From contig JAFXVT010000020.1 of NCBI GenBank assembly GCA_017534835.1, positions 1-56,659 of the forward strand: a DNA stretch of 56,659 nt, in the 5' to 3' direction. Position numbers and translations under genes: made by a program. The notes under the pieces are model-generated. The model was given only the letters and a program-made list of their open reading frames with translations. It ran no database searches and was not told the DNA's origin. Shown piece after piece: positions 50,039 to 56,659 of this stretch. Source of the DNA: Ruminococcus sp. (lineage in GTDB: Bacteria > Bacillota > Clostridia > Oscillospirales > Ruminococcaceae). The first letter of the stretch is position 1; each line of letters opens with the position of its first letter.

Positions 50039-51676
50039 GTGAAAAAAATACCGCTCGCGATGAGCGCGATGATACTTTCAGCCCTGCTCACGGGCTGCGG
50101 AAACGAGGACAAGGGAAGCGGTACGGGACATATGTACGATGCGGTGCTCTGTGGGAACCCGGCGAGTCTTGACCCTCAGTTCGCCTATGACCCTGCCTCG
50201 AATACAGTTATAAAAAATCTCTACAGCGGACTTATGACCGTCGATGCCGGCGGAAACATCGTCTGCTGCAATGCGGAGAGTTACACGGTTTCCGCCGACG
50301 GAACGGCGTATACCTTCGTGCTCCGCGATGACAATTTCTGGTTCTTTGACGTGAACGATGACGACGTTATCGAGGAGGACGAGTATTTCCCGGTGACTGC
50401 AAAGGATTACGTTTTCGCGCTTCAAAGAGTGCTCGACCCGAAAATGAAGTCGCCGTATGCGGACGAATTCAGCTGTATAAAGGGCGCACCTCTCATTTTG
50501 AGGGGGCTCATACCTCCGAGCGAGGCAGAGGTCTATGCCGCAGACGACAGGACCCTCGTAATATCGCTTGAAGCGCCGGACGCGGAGTTCCTCTATCTTA
50601 TGACGACTCCTGCCGCATATCCCTGCAACGAGGAATTTTTCAACTCGACGAAGGGCAGATACGGGCTTGATGACAGGTCTGTAATGTCGAACGGAGCTTT
50701 TTTCGTCCGTCAGTGGTTCTATGACCCCTACGGCAGCAATAATATCCTCTATATGAAGCGAAATGATGCTGACTGGAGCGAGACCTACGACATCGCGCCG
50801 TCGCTGCTCAGCTTCAGCATAGAGCGCAGCGAGGACGCCATAAGAGCGAAGTTCAAGGCGGAGGAGACCGAGTGCTTCACGACGCACAACCCGAATCCGT
50901 ACAACCCGAAGAAGTTCATCGTCGAGGGCAAGGCAGCAACTACGCTCGGGCTCATCTTCAATCCCGAGGACGAATACTTCTCGAATGCGAGCCTGCAAAA
51001 GGCGATAGCTCTCGGAGTTGACAGGGAAAAGCTCGCAGAGAAGGTCGGCAGCGACCTCAGGGTCGCTTACGGGATAATACCGCCGGCAGTTATGCTGAGC
51101 GGAAGAAGCTACCGCGAGCTCGTATCCGACCGTTCATTCGACCTCTATGACAGAGCTGAGGCTAAAAGCTGCTTCGATACCGGAAAGGAAGAGCTCGGAG
51201 TTGCGGCGCTCGAATCCCCGAAGATACTCGTTTGCAGCGGAACTGTAGATACGACCGTTCTGCGCGCTCTCACACAGGACTGGCAGGATATTTTCGGCTG
51301 CTACATCGGTATCGACGAGGTATCCGAGGATGTCTTCTATCAGCGCATAGACAGCAAGGAATACGGCATAGCGCTCTATCCTCTGAGGGGCGAGCTCGGC
51401 TACGGTGCGTCTGTTATCGGCAGATTCAGCAGCGAACCGTGTCTGCAATACGCTCTCGGGAGCGAGGGAGAAGCTCCTGAGGTGAAAAAATGTGCGGACA
51501 CAAATGAGCTCGTTGAGGCTTACACCTCCGCAGAGCGTGAAATTATCGGCAATTACGGCTTTGTGCCGCTGTTATACAAAAATTCATATCTCATAGCAAG
51601 CAAGGACAATGAACAGATACAATATGACCCGTTCACGGAAGCTGTCGATTTCCGCCTCGCGCTGAATTACAGCTGA
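50039..51676 (+). CDS. Oligopeptide-type ABC substrate-binding lipoprotein (SBP family 5)
   Basis: A 545-aa lipoprotein with lipobox LTGC (Cys20). GTG at 50039 is used, since the ATG at 50038 runs straight into a stop; CGGAG lies upstream. The family 5 pattern is visible: PASLDPQFAYDPASNTVIKNLYSGLM, YTFVLRDDNFWF, TAKDYVFALQRVLDPKM and, late, GYASVIGRFSS. It binds peptides or related nutrients for an ABC importer. No permease genes are next to it, so it is an orphan receptor. Only 30 nt separate it from glgB. Confidence 0.9.
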   Translation: MKKIPLAMSAMILSALLTGCGNEDKGSGTGHMYDAVLCGNPASLDPQFAYDPASNTVIKNLYSGLMTVDAGGNIVCCNAESYTVSADGTAYTFVLRDDNFWFFDVNDDDVIEEDEYFPVTAKDYVFALQRVLDPKMKSPYADEFSCIKGAPLILRGLIPPSEAEVYAADDRTLVISLEAPDAEFLYLMTTPAAYPCNEEFFNSTKGRYGLDDRSVMSNGAFFVRQWFYDPYGSNNILYMKRNDADWSETYDIAPSLLSFSIERSEDAIRAKFKAEETECFTTHNPNPYNPKKFIVEGKAATTLGLIFNPEDEYFSNASLQKAIALGVDREKLAEKVGSDLRVAYGIIPPAVMLSGRSYRELVSDRSFDLYDRAEAKSCFDTGKEELGVAALESPKILVCSGTVDTTVLRALTQDWQDIFGCYIGIDEVSEDVFYQRIDSKEYGIALYPLRGELGYGASVIGRFSSEPCLQYALGSEGEAPEVKKCADTNELVEAYTSAEREIIGNYGFVPLLYKNSYLIASKDNEQIQYDPFTEAVDFRLALNYS

Positions 51677-51706
51677 TACGCTGACGGTCTCAGAGGTGAG
51701 TTTACT

Positions 51707-53563
51707 ATGGACATCTATGGTTTCTACAGAGGCGATTCATTTGATGCTTACGGCTATCTCGGCGCACATCTCACAGAAAAGGGCACGATCTTCCGCACCT
51801 ATGCCCCGAATGCCGGAAAGGTAGCGGTAGTCGGCGATTTCAACGGCTGGAACGATGAGCCGATGAAGCCCGTTGAGGACGGACGCTTCTATGAGCTGCT
51901 CTGTCCCGGCGCGAAGGAGGGGATGCGCTACAAATACCGTATCTACGACAAAAATGGCGATTTCATCGACCACTGCGACCCCTACGGCTACGGAATGGAG
52001 GTGCGTCCGGGCACCTGCTCGGTGATACGCAGCCTTGGCGGCTATACCTTCGGCGACAGTGAATGGCTCGCGAGCCGGAGCGACTGCCGCGACAAGCCGC
52101 TGAATATCTACGAGGTACACCTCGGCTCGTGGAAGCGCAGAGACGGCTTTGTTCCGCGCGAAAAGGACGAGCCGGCAGTGGACGAGAACGGTATGTCCGA
52201 CGATGAGATACGCGAGCTCGAGCACTGGTACACATATTCGGAAATTGCCGGCATTATTTCCGATTATGCCGCCGAAAACGGCTATACTCACATCGAGCTG
52301 ATGCCGCTCGCCGAGCACCCGAGCGACGAATCGTGGGGCTATCAGATAACCGGATTCTTTGCCCCGACCTCGCGCTACGGAACTCCGAAGCAGCTGATGG
52401 AACTCGTGGATACCTGCCACCGCAAGGGTATAGGTGTTATTATGGACTTTGTCCCGGTACACTTCGCTGTTGATCATTATGCCCTGACAGAGTATGACGG
52501 AACAAGGCTCTACGAATTCCCCGACGATGAAGCTGCATACAACGAATGGGGAAGCCGCAATTTTATGCATTCCAAAGGCGAGGTGCGCTCGTTTTTGCAG
52601 TCTGCGGCGGATTACTGGCTCTCCGTCTACCACTTCGACGGTCTGAGAATGGACGCTGTGCGAAATATGATATACTGGAACGGACGGGAATATCTCGGCG
52701 AGAACCGATATGCGATACAGCTGCTCAAGGATATGAACAGCGGACTCAAAGCGCGTCACCCGTCAGTCATACTTGCGGCGGAGGATTCTTCCTCGCACCC
52801 GAAGGTCGCTGCTCCCGTATTCGACGGCGGACTCGGCTTCGACTACAAATGGGACCTCGGCTGGATGCACGATACGCTCGAATACTTCCAGAGCGCCCCG
52901 ATGTACCGCACACGCGACTACCACAAGCTGACCTTCTCGATGCTCTATTTCTACAACGAGCGCTATATACTGCCGCTCTCGCACGATGAGGTGGTCCACG
53001 GCAAGGCGACGATACTGCAAAAGATGAACGGTCAGTACGATGATAAGTTCCCACAGGCGCGTGCGATGTATATGTATATGATAGCTCATCCGGGCAAGAA
53101 GCTCAATTTTATGGGGAATGAGTTCGGTCAGCTCCGCGAATGGGACGTAAAGCGCGAGCAGGACTGGGAAATGCTGAAATACCCGATGCACGATTCCTTC
53201 CGCGAATACATAAAGGCGCTCAACCGCATCTATCTGCGGTATAATGCACTTCATTACGATTACGACCCTACGAACTTTATGTGGGAGGACTGCGGATCCA
53301 CTGACCGTTGTGTCTACGCGATACGCCGCAAGAGCGAGGACGGCGACATACTTGCTGTCCTGAATTTCTCGGACTGGTACCAGTTCGACTATTCAGTCAC
53401 GATAGGGGAGGAGTACGAGGCAGAGCTGCTGCTCGATTCTGATGACCAGCTCTACAGCGGCGATACTCCGCACGGCGGCACAGAGTTCAGCCGCTTCGGA
53501 GCAGACCTTGATATGGACATACCGCCCTACAGCGGACGGTTATTCCTTCTGAAACGCAAATAA
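51707..53563 (+). CDS. glgB: 1,4-alpha-glucan branching enzyme
   Basis: A 618-aa GH13 branching enzyme. N-terminal CBM48 (about 20-105; VAVVGDFNGWNDEPMKPV), then the (beta/alpha)8 domain with DFVPVHFAVD, the nucleophile Asp316 in GLRMDAVRNM, the acid/base Glu359 in AAEDSS, and LSHDEVVHGK. C-terminal beta domain ends YSGRLFLLKRK. It puts alpha-1,6 branches into glycogen. No glgA, glgC or glgP is adjacent, so the rest of the pathway is elsewhere. Ribosome binding site AGAGGTGAG. Shares a bidirectional terminator with the next gene. Confidence 0.96.
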   Translation: MDIYGFYRGDSFDAYGYLGAHLTEKGTIFRTYAPNAGKVAVVGDFNGWNDEPMKPVEDGRFYELLCPGAKEGMRYKYRIYDKNGDFIDHCDPYGYGMEVRPGTCSVIRSLGGYTFGDSEWLASRSDCRDKPLNIYEVHLGSWKRRDGFVPREKDEPAVDENGMSDDEIRELEHWYTYSEIAGIISDYAAENGYTHIELMPLAEHPSDESWGYQITGFFAPTSRYGTPKQLMELVDTCHRKGIGVIMDFVPVHFAVDHYALTEYDGTRLYEFPDDEAAYNEWGSRNFMHSKGEVRSFLQSAADYWLSVYHFDGLRMDAVRNMIYWNGREYLGENRYAIQLLKDMNSGLKARHPSVILAAEDSSSHPKVAAPVFDGGLGFDYKWDLGWMHDTLEYFQSAPMYRTRDYHKLTFSMLYFYNERYILPLSHDEVVHGKATILQKMNGQYDDKFPQARAMYMYMIAHPGKKLNFMGNEFGQLREWDVKREQDWEMLKYPMHDSFREYIKALNRIYLRYNALHYDYDPTNFMWEDCGSTDRCVYAIRRKSEDGDILAVLNFSDWYQFDYSVTIGEEYEAELLLDSDDQLYSGDTPHGGTEFSRFGADLDMDIPPYSGRLFLLKRK

Positions 53564-53605
53564 AAACAGCTCCCGGAAACAGTGGATTTCGGGAGCTGTT
53601 TTTAT
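53564..53605. terminator. Bidirectional terminator between glgB and the regulator
   Basis: AAACAGCTCCCG (53564-53575) pairs perfectly with CGGGAGCTGTTT (53590-53601) and is followed by more T on the plus strand; the left side gives a T run on the minus strand. Confidence 0.9.
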
Positions 53606-55818
53606 TTTCCGTTTTTGGTGCGGTACTCGGAGGGAGAGAGACCTTCCGAGATCTTGAACTGGCGGACGAAGTAATTGTACGAGGAATAGCCGCATTCCTT
53701 CGATATTTCCGTGACGGTCATATCCGTATTCGTTAGTAGCTCCTTCGCCTTTTCGATGCGGAACTGTATCATCTCCTCGATGATGCTCTTGTTGAAGAAG
53801 GACTTGTATATCTTTTGCAGATAGCTCTTGCTGAGGTAGAGACTCTCGGCGATCTCGCCTATATTCCACGGATTCTCGGGATTTTTCATTATCCTGTTGC
53901 GCAGCATACACAGCTTCTCGAACTGCGGATTCGCGCTGCTTTCGGAGATGCTGTAGTTGAACAGGCGGTTGATAGCAGCTTTGTGCATCGCGTTGCCGAG
54001 GCTCGTATCGGACGTTATCTGCTGGCTGAACAGACCGATGGAGAAATCAACATTGCAGTTTTCACCGTCGGTGAACTGTGAGCTCTTGACCTTGTCCGAG
54101 AGCGCGCTGAAGATCTCTCCTGCGCGGTCGCGGCGGATCGTAACGATCCCTATGATATTGTTCGACCACGCACCGCATATCTCGTCCGGCATTATGCATT
54201 CGCGCAGCTTCTGTGCAAAGGCAGCGAATACGCGCTGACACTTGTCCTCGCCGCTCTGAAAATAGGTCTTGTTCAGACCTGTCAGCTGTATGCGTATGAA
54301 GTCAGCGGAGGCGTTTGCAGCTTTCCATTCGGATTTCTGGTCGGACATCGCCTTCTCCATACCGTTCCTGTTGAGCAGACCTGTGACCTCGTCATAGAGA
54401 AGAGCGTGGTTCGCGGTTGAGATAGTGCGGTTCATCATCGCCTTTATACGCAGCTGTTCGAGCGCGACATTGACATAGTTTATCCATTGCAGATAGAGCG
54501 TGCTGAAGCTTATCGGCTCCTTGCCGAAGGAAATGGCGGAATATCCGAAGAAATTGCTGTTGTAGTGGAGCGGCGATATGTAGTATGCAACAGGGAAGGC
54601 GCGTTCCTTGCGGAAAACGGGGAGAAGGTCGAATGAGCTGAAATACTCATCGGAGATGTCCTCGCGTCTTATCGACTTCGACAGCACGAGCTTAACGTCG
54701 TCGCCGGGAGAAAATGTGAGCTTGTCGGTGAAGCTTGCGGACGGCGAGTCGATGAATTTTCGCGTAAGGCAGATAGAAACGTGGCGGAGCTTGTAGATGA
54801 AGTAGGTGTAGTTGTCGAGCCTGTCCGCGAAATCGGCAGGATTATCGACATTCGTTATATCGAAGAGCATATCGCTCATCAGCATATTCGATTCAAAGCG
54901 TGCGTTTATCTTGTTCTGACGCTGGAGGCGCTGTACAACGCGCATATCTTCGGGACAGCCGCAGCTCTGACCGGTCCGGAGCTCGCCGTTTTCATTGTGG
55001 ACGCGGTTGCATATCTTTCCGGTGATGATACGGTAAAGGCGGCGGAGCGCCTCTGCGCCCATCTGGAAATTGGGGCGGCTGAAGCTGGTGATAGAGGGCG
55101 TGAAGCTGTAGCCCTCCTCGGACGAATCATAGCCTGTGAGGGCAATATCACCGGGCACGCGGATACCTGAGCCCTGAAACTCCTCGGCGAGCGAGATAGC
55201 CATATAGTCGTTGCCGCAGACGATAGCCTCGGGACGTTCTATCTCACCGCGGACGATGCGTTTTGCGAGGTCCTTAGCGGCTTCGCGCCAGAAATCGCCG
55301 TAATAGCAGTAGCTTCTGTCGTAGTAGAGCCCGTGCTTCTTCATCGAATTCTTGTAGCCCTTGAGTCGCTCCTCCGAAACGAACACTTTCTTCGGTCCGG
55401 TGAGGCAGTATATCCTGCTGAATCCGTGGACGTCGATGAGGTGGTCGGTTATCTGCTCGAAGGCGGCACAGTCGTCGATAGACGTGGTCTCAAAGCTCCT
55501 GTGGTCGGCGGAATCCATAAGCATAACGGGCTTTCCCGAGCGTATGAGGAGGTTGTCGATATAGGTCTTTATCTCCTCGCCGTAGAAGGTGTTCCTGCCG
55601 TAGAGGAAGCCGTCGAAGCGGTCGGAGAGGATGAGGTCGAATATCTCTTTTTCGACCTGTTTATGGGGAGTATCCATAAAGAAGTTGTGCAGGGGAGTGA
55701 GCACGGCGATGTCGCAGTTGCTCTTGAAAGCCTGCGAGATTATGCCGCGGAGTATCTCCTTCTGGAAATCTATCTGACACTCGGTGATTATAACGCCGAT
55801 AAGTATACGCTTGCCCAC
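53602..55818 (-). CDS. Regulator: LacI-type sensor, degenerate GGDEF, AraC-type HTH
   Basis: A 738-aa three-part protein. The start is a GTG at 55818, set by AAAGGAGG 6 nt upstream; a longer frame to 55881 has no site. Layout: a periplasmic-binding-like sensor (about 1-280) starting GKRILIGVIITECQIDFQ with VCGNDYMAISLAEEFQGSGIRVPGDIALTGYDS; a middle region; a GGDEF-like domain (about 470-610) with LYDEVTGLLNRNGMEKAM, in which the GGDEF signature has decayed to GAWSNNIIGI, so cyclase activity is unlikely; and a C-terminal AraC HTH (about 640-738) ending VTEISKECGYSSYNYFVRQF. No signal peptide: the sensor is cytoplasmic. Convergent with glgB, it may respond to a sugar. Confidence 0.9.
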   Translation of the reverse strand: MGKRILIGVIITECQIDFQKEILRGIISQAFKSNCDIAVLTPLHNFFMDTPHKQVEKEIFDLILSDRFDGFLYGRNTFYGEEIKTYIDNLLIRSGKPVMLMDSADHRSFETTSIDDCAAFEQITDHLIDVHGFSRIYCLTGPKKVFVSEERLKGYKNSMKKHGLYYDRSYCYYGDFWREAAKDLAKRIVRGEIERPEAIVCGNDYMAISLAEEFQGSGIRVPGDIALTGYDSSEEGYSFTPSITSFSRPNFQMGAEALRRLYRIITGKICNRVHNENGELRTGQSCGCPEDMRVVQRLQRQNKINARFESNMLMSDMLFDITNVDNPADFADRLDNYTYFIYKLRHVSICLTRKFIDSPSASFTDKLTFSPGDDVKLVLSKSIRREDISDEYFSSFDLLPVFRKERAFPVAYYISPLHYNSNFFGYSAISFGKEPISFSTLYLQWINYVNVALEQLRIKAMMNRTISTANHALLYDEVTGLLNRNGMEKAMSDQKSEWKAANASADFIRIQLTGLNKTYFQSGEDKCQRVFAAFAQKLRECIMPDEICGAWSNNIIGIVTIRRDRAGEIFSALSDKVKSSQFTDGENCNVDFSIGLFSQQITSDTSLGNAMHKAAINRLFNYSISESSANPQFEKLCMLRNRIMKNPENPWNIGEIAESLYLSKSYLQKIYKSFFNKSIIEEMIQFRIEKAKELLTNTDMTVTEISKECGYSSYNYFVRQFKISEGLSPSEYRTKNGK

Positions 55819-56015
55819 AATTGACCTCCTTTGTGAACGAAAGTGTGCAGCTGTGATAATGAAGAATATTTTACATAGCAAAAATAATATTTTTACGATA
55901 AACTATTATATTCTATATGAAATATTGTATCATAAATGTGGAGAAAAATCAATAGCATGGGCATATAAAAATGTACGTTTTCAAAAAAATCTTCTGAAAT
56001 GCGGACGATTTTTGA

Positions 56016-56044
56016 TTGTGCAGAGGTCGCGGAAGGAGTATAAT
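56016..56044 (+). promoter_or_regulatory. Promoter of a possible small RNA
   Basis: TTGTGC (56016-56021), 17-nt spacer, TATAAT (56039-56044). Just after it, GTAAAC-AGAACG-GTTTAC (56051-56068) is a 6-bp palindrome that might be a LacI-type operator. Confidence 0.5.
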
Positions 56045-56050
56045 ATAAGT

Positions 56051-56159
56051 GTAAACAGAACGGTTTACGCGTTCACAGGACGCATTTATAAAGTTTACAA
56101 CCTCACTATTCTATAATTTACCCTCACTGAAAGCTCTCCCTTAGGCAGGAGAGCTTTTT
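56051..56159 (+). ncRNA. Candidate small RNA, about 110 nt
   Basis: A promoter (56016-56044) and a strong terminator (56130-56159) enclose a stretch without an open frame. It would fold into a GTAAAC/GTTTAC hairpin, a GCG/CGC stem and the terminator stem, and contains a repeated CCTCACT (56101-56107, 56122-56128) in between, which could be a seed. An Hfq gene is present in the window, so an Hfq-bound sRNA is possible. No family is recognised. Confidence 0.35.
56130..56159 (+). terminator. Rho-independent terminator with no upstream gene
   Basis: AAAGCTCTCC (56130-56139) pairs with GGAGAGCTTT (56148-56157) and ends in further T. The nearest plus-strand gene ends 2.5 kb upstream beyond another terminator. 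Confidence 0.85.
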
Positions 56160-56366
56160 GTGCTTTATTCGGGTGTCCGCGCTGATAATAATCCTAAAAC
56201 GGAAGGACCTCTCCGCGAACGTTACGAAATTGGGATACGCTATACAAAACTATCCCAACTCGCGTATCAAACCCAGCCGTCGAAGGACGGCGAAGAAGTG
56301 TCAAAAATCGGCAAAGGGAAGGAGGAAGAGGGAGAGGAAAAAGAGAGTGCAGAGAGGAAAAACGTA

Positions 56367-56431
56367 GGGAGAAGGAGGGAGGGGAATGCCGATTTTTGTG
56401 CCAGTTTTGTTGTCCCCTCCCTCCTTTTCCC
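56367..56431 (+). repeat. 19-bp purine/pyrimidine inverted repeat
   Basis: The all-purine GGGAGAAGGAGGGAGGGGA (56367-56385) and the all-pyrimidine TCCCCTCCCTCCTTTTCCC (56413-56431) are complementary at 18 of 19 positions around a 27-nt loop. Further inverted relations link CCCGAAGTTTGTCC (56429-56442) with GGGGGAAACTTCGG (about 56554-56567). Confidence 0.75.
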
Positions 56432-56659
56432 GAAGTTTGTCCTCTTTGCTCTACACGTAAATGGCGGCAAATCCGTAGAATTATGGATAGAATTGCAAGT
56501 CTGTCGTTTCATTTCCCATTTCTCTAAAACTGTCACTTCGTCCGCGGAAAGCGAGGGGGAAACTTCGGTCAGGGGGAAAGAAAAAACTGGAACAAAAGTC
56601 GGCACTCTCCCCCTGCCTACGTTTCCCCCTCGCGCTCCCCCTTCCTCTCCTACCCCCTC

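Larger units (their letters stand above)
55819..56659. other. Long non-coding region: A/T-rich leader, candidate sRNA unit, purine/pyrimidine-skewed inverted repeats
   Basis: No convincing protein gene is seen in 841 bp. 55850-56000 is A/T-rich promoter-like DNA. 56016-56159 holds a promoter and a terminator. From about 56200 to the end the sequence is unusual: plus-strand purine runs (56300-56385) face pyrimidine runs (56413-56431 and 56600-56659). Open frames here are low-complexity and lack start signals. Confidence 0.6.

Noticed and set aside
56267-56605. 112-aa minus-strand frame in the purine-rich terminal region
   Set aside because: Composition is Ser/Pro/Leu/Phe low complexity caused by the purine tract, no ribosome binding site is seen at its ATG, and it spans the inverted repeat.

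Overview
The window looks like a chromosomal piece of a Gram-positive, cellulosome-forming gut or rumen bacterium of the Oscillospiraceae, most likely a Ruminococcus near R. champanellensis or R. flavefaciens. Three proteins carry dockerin modules behind Thr-rich linkers. Lipoproteins have short lipobox signal peptides, most ribosome binding sites are strong GGAGG types, codon use favours G/C-ending codons, and the order of the core genes (rimP-nusA-ylxR-ylxQ-infB; mutS-mutL-miaA-hfq; sepF-ylmH-divIVA-ileS-lspA-rluD) is that of Firmicutes. The genus is inferred from reading; no database search was possible.

Layout. 1-1961: a minus-strand operon (class I aminotransferase, a 171-aa unknown, 5' end of trpS). 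1982-7700: two BspA-type leucine-rich-repeat proteins with dockerins flank a SpoVB/MurJ-type flippase and a DUF4352-like lipoprotein; a 99-bp tandem intergenic repeat follows the first of them. 7700-10560: a 56-aa two-cluster ferredoxin (minus), a sugar-type ABC binding lipoprotein, and a membrane-anchored Ig-like protein. 10600-19350: the translation operon rimP-nusA-ylxR-ylxQ-infB-(acidic unknown)-rbfA-nrnA-truB-ribF. 19460-24790: a four-gene ABC module resembling GldA/GldF/GldG plus a DUF4340-like protein, then a small unknown. 25067-27133: a secreted GH26 mannanase with CBM and dockerin, followed by a second copy of the intergenic structured repeat. 27375-36923: miaB, a GNAT, a lipoprotein, ylbF, mutS, mutL, a small membrane protein, miaA and hfq. 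36936-45999: a HlyD-like membrane protein, yggS, sepF, ylmH, divIVA, ileS, lspA, rluD and a HAD phosphatase. 46015-53563: split transketolase, AraC regulator, VanY-like protein with a degenerate active site, peptide-type binding lipoprotein and glgB. 53602-55818: a convergent regulator joining a LacI-type sensor, a degenerate GGDEF and an AraC HTH. 55819-56659: no convincing protein gene, but a promoter-terminator pair that may make a small RNA and a purine/pyrimidine-skewed stretch rich in inverted repeats.

How the genes work together. The core blocks serve transcription elongation and ribosome maturation (nusA, infB, rbfA, truB), tRNA modification and mismatch repair (miaB, miaA, mutS, mutL), and septum placement (sepF, ylmH, divIVA). 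The accessory genes serve plant-polysaccharide use at the cell surface (mannanase, dockerin-LRR proteins, binding lipoproteins) and glycogen storage (glgB with its neighbouring regulator).

I found no phage, insertion sequence, CRISPR array, rRNA or tRNA gene and no recognisable defence system. The most interesting unexplained items are the structured intergenic repeat family (three copies at two loci), the terminal inverted-repeat region, the hairpin between a strong Shine-Dalgarno and the ileS start, and the probable pseudoenzyme in the VanY family.
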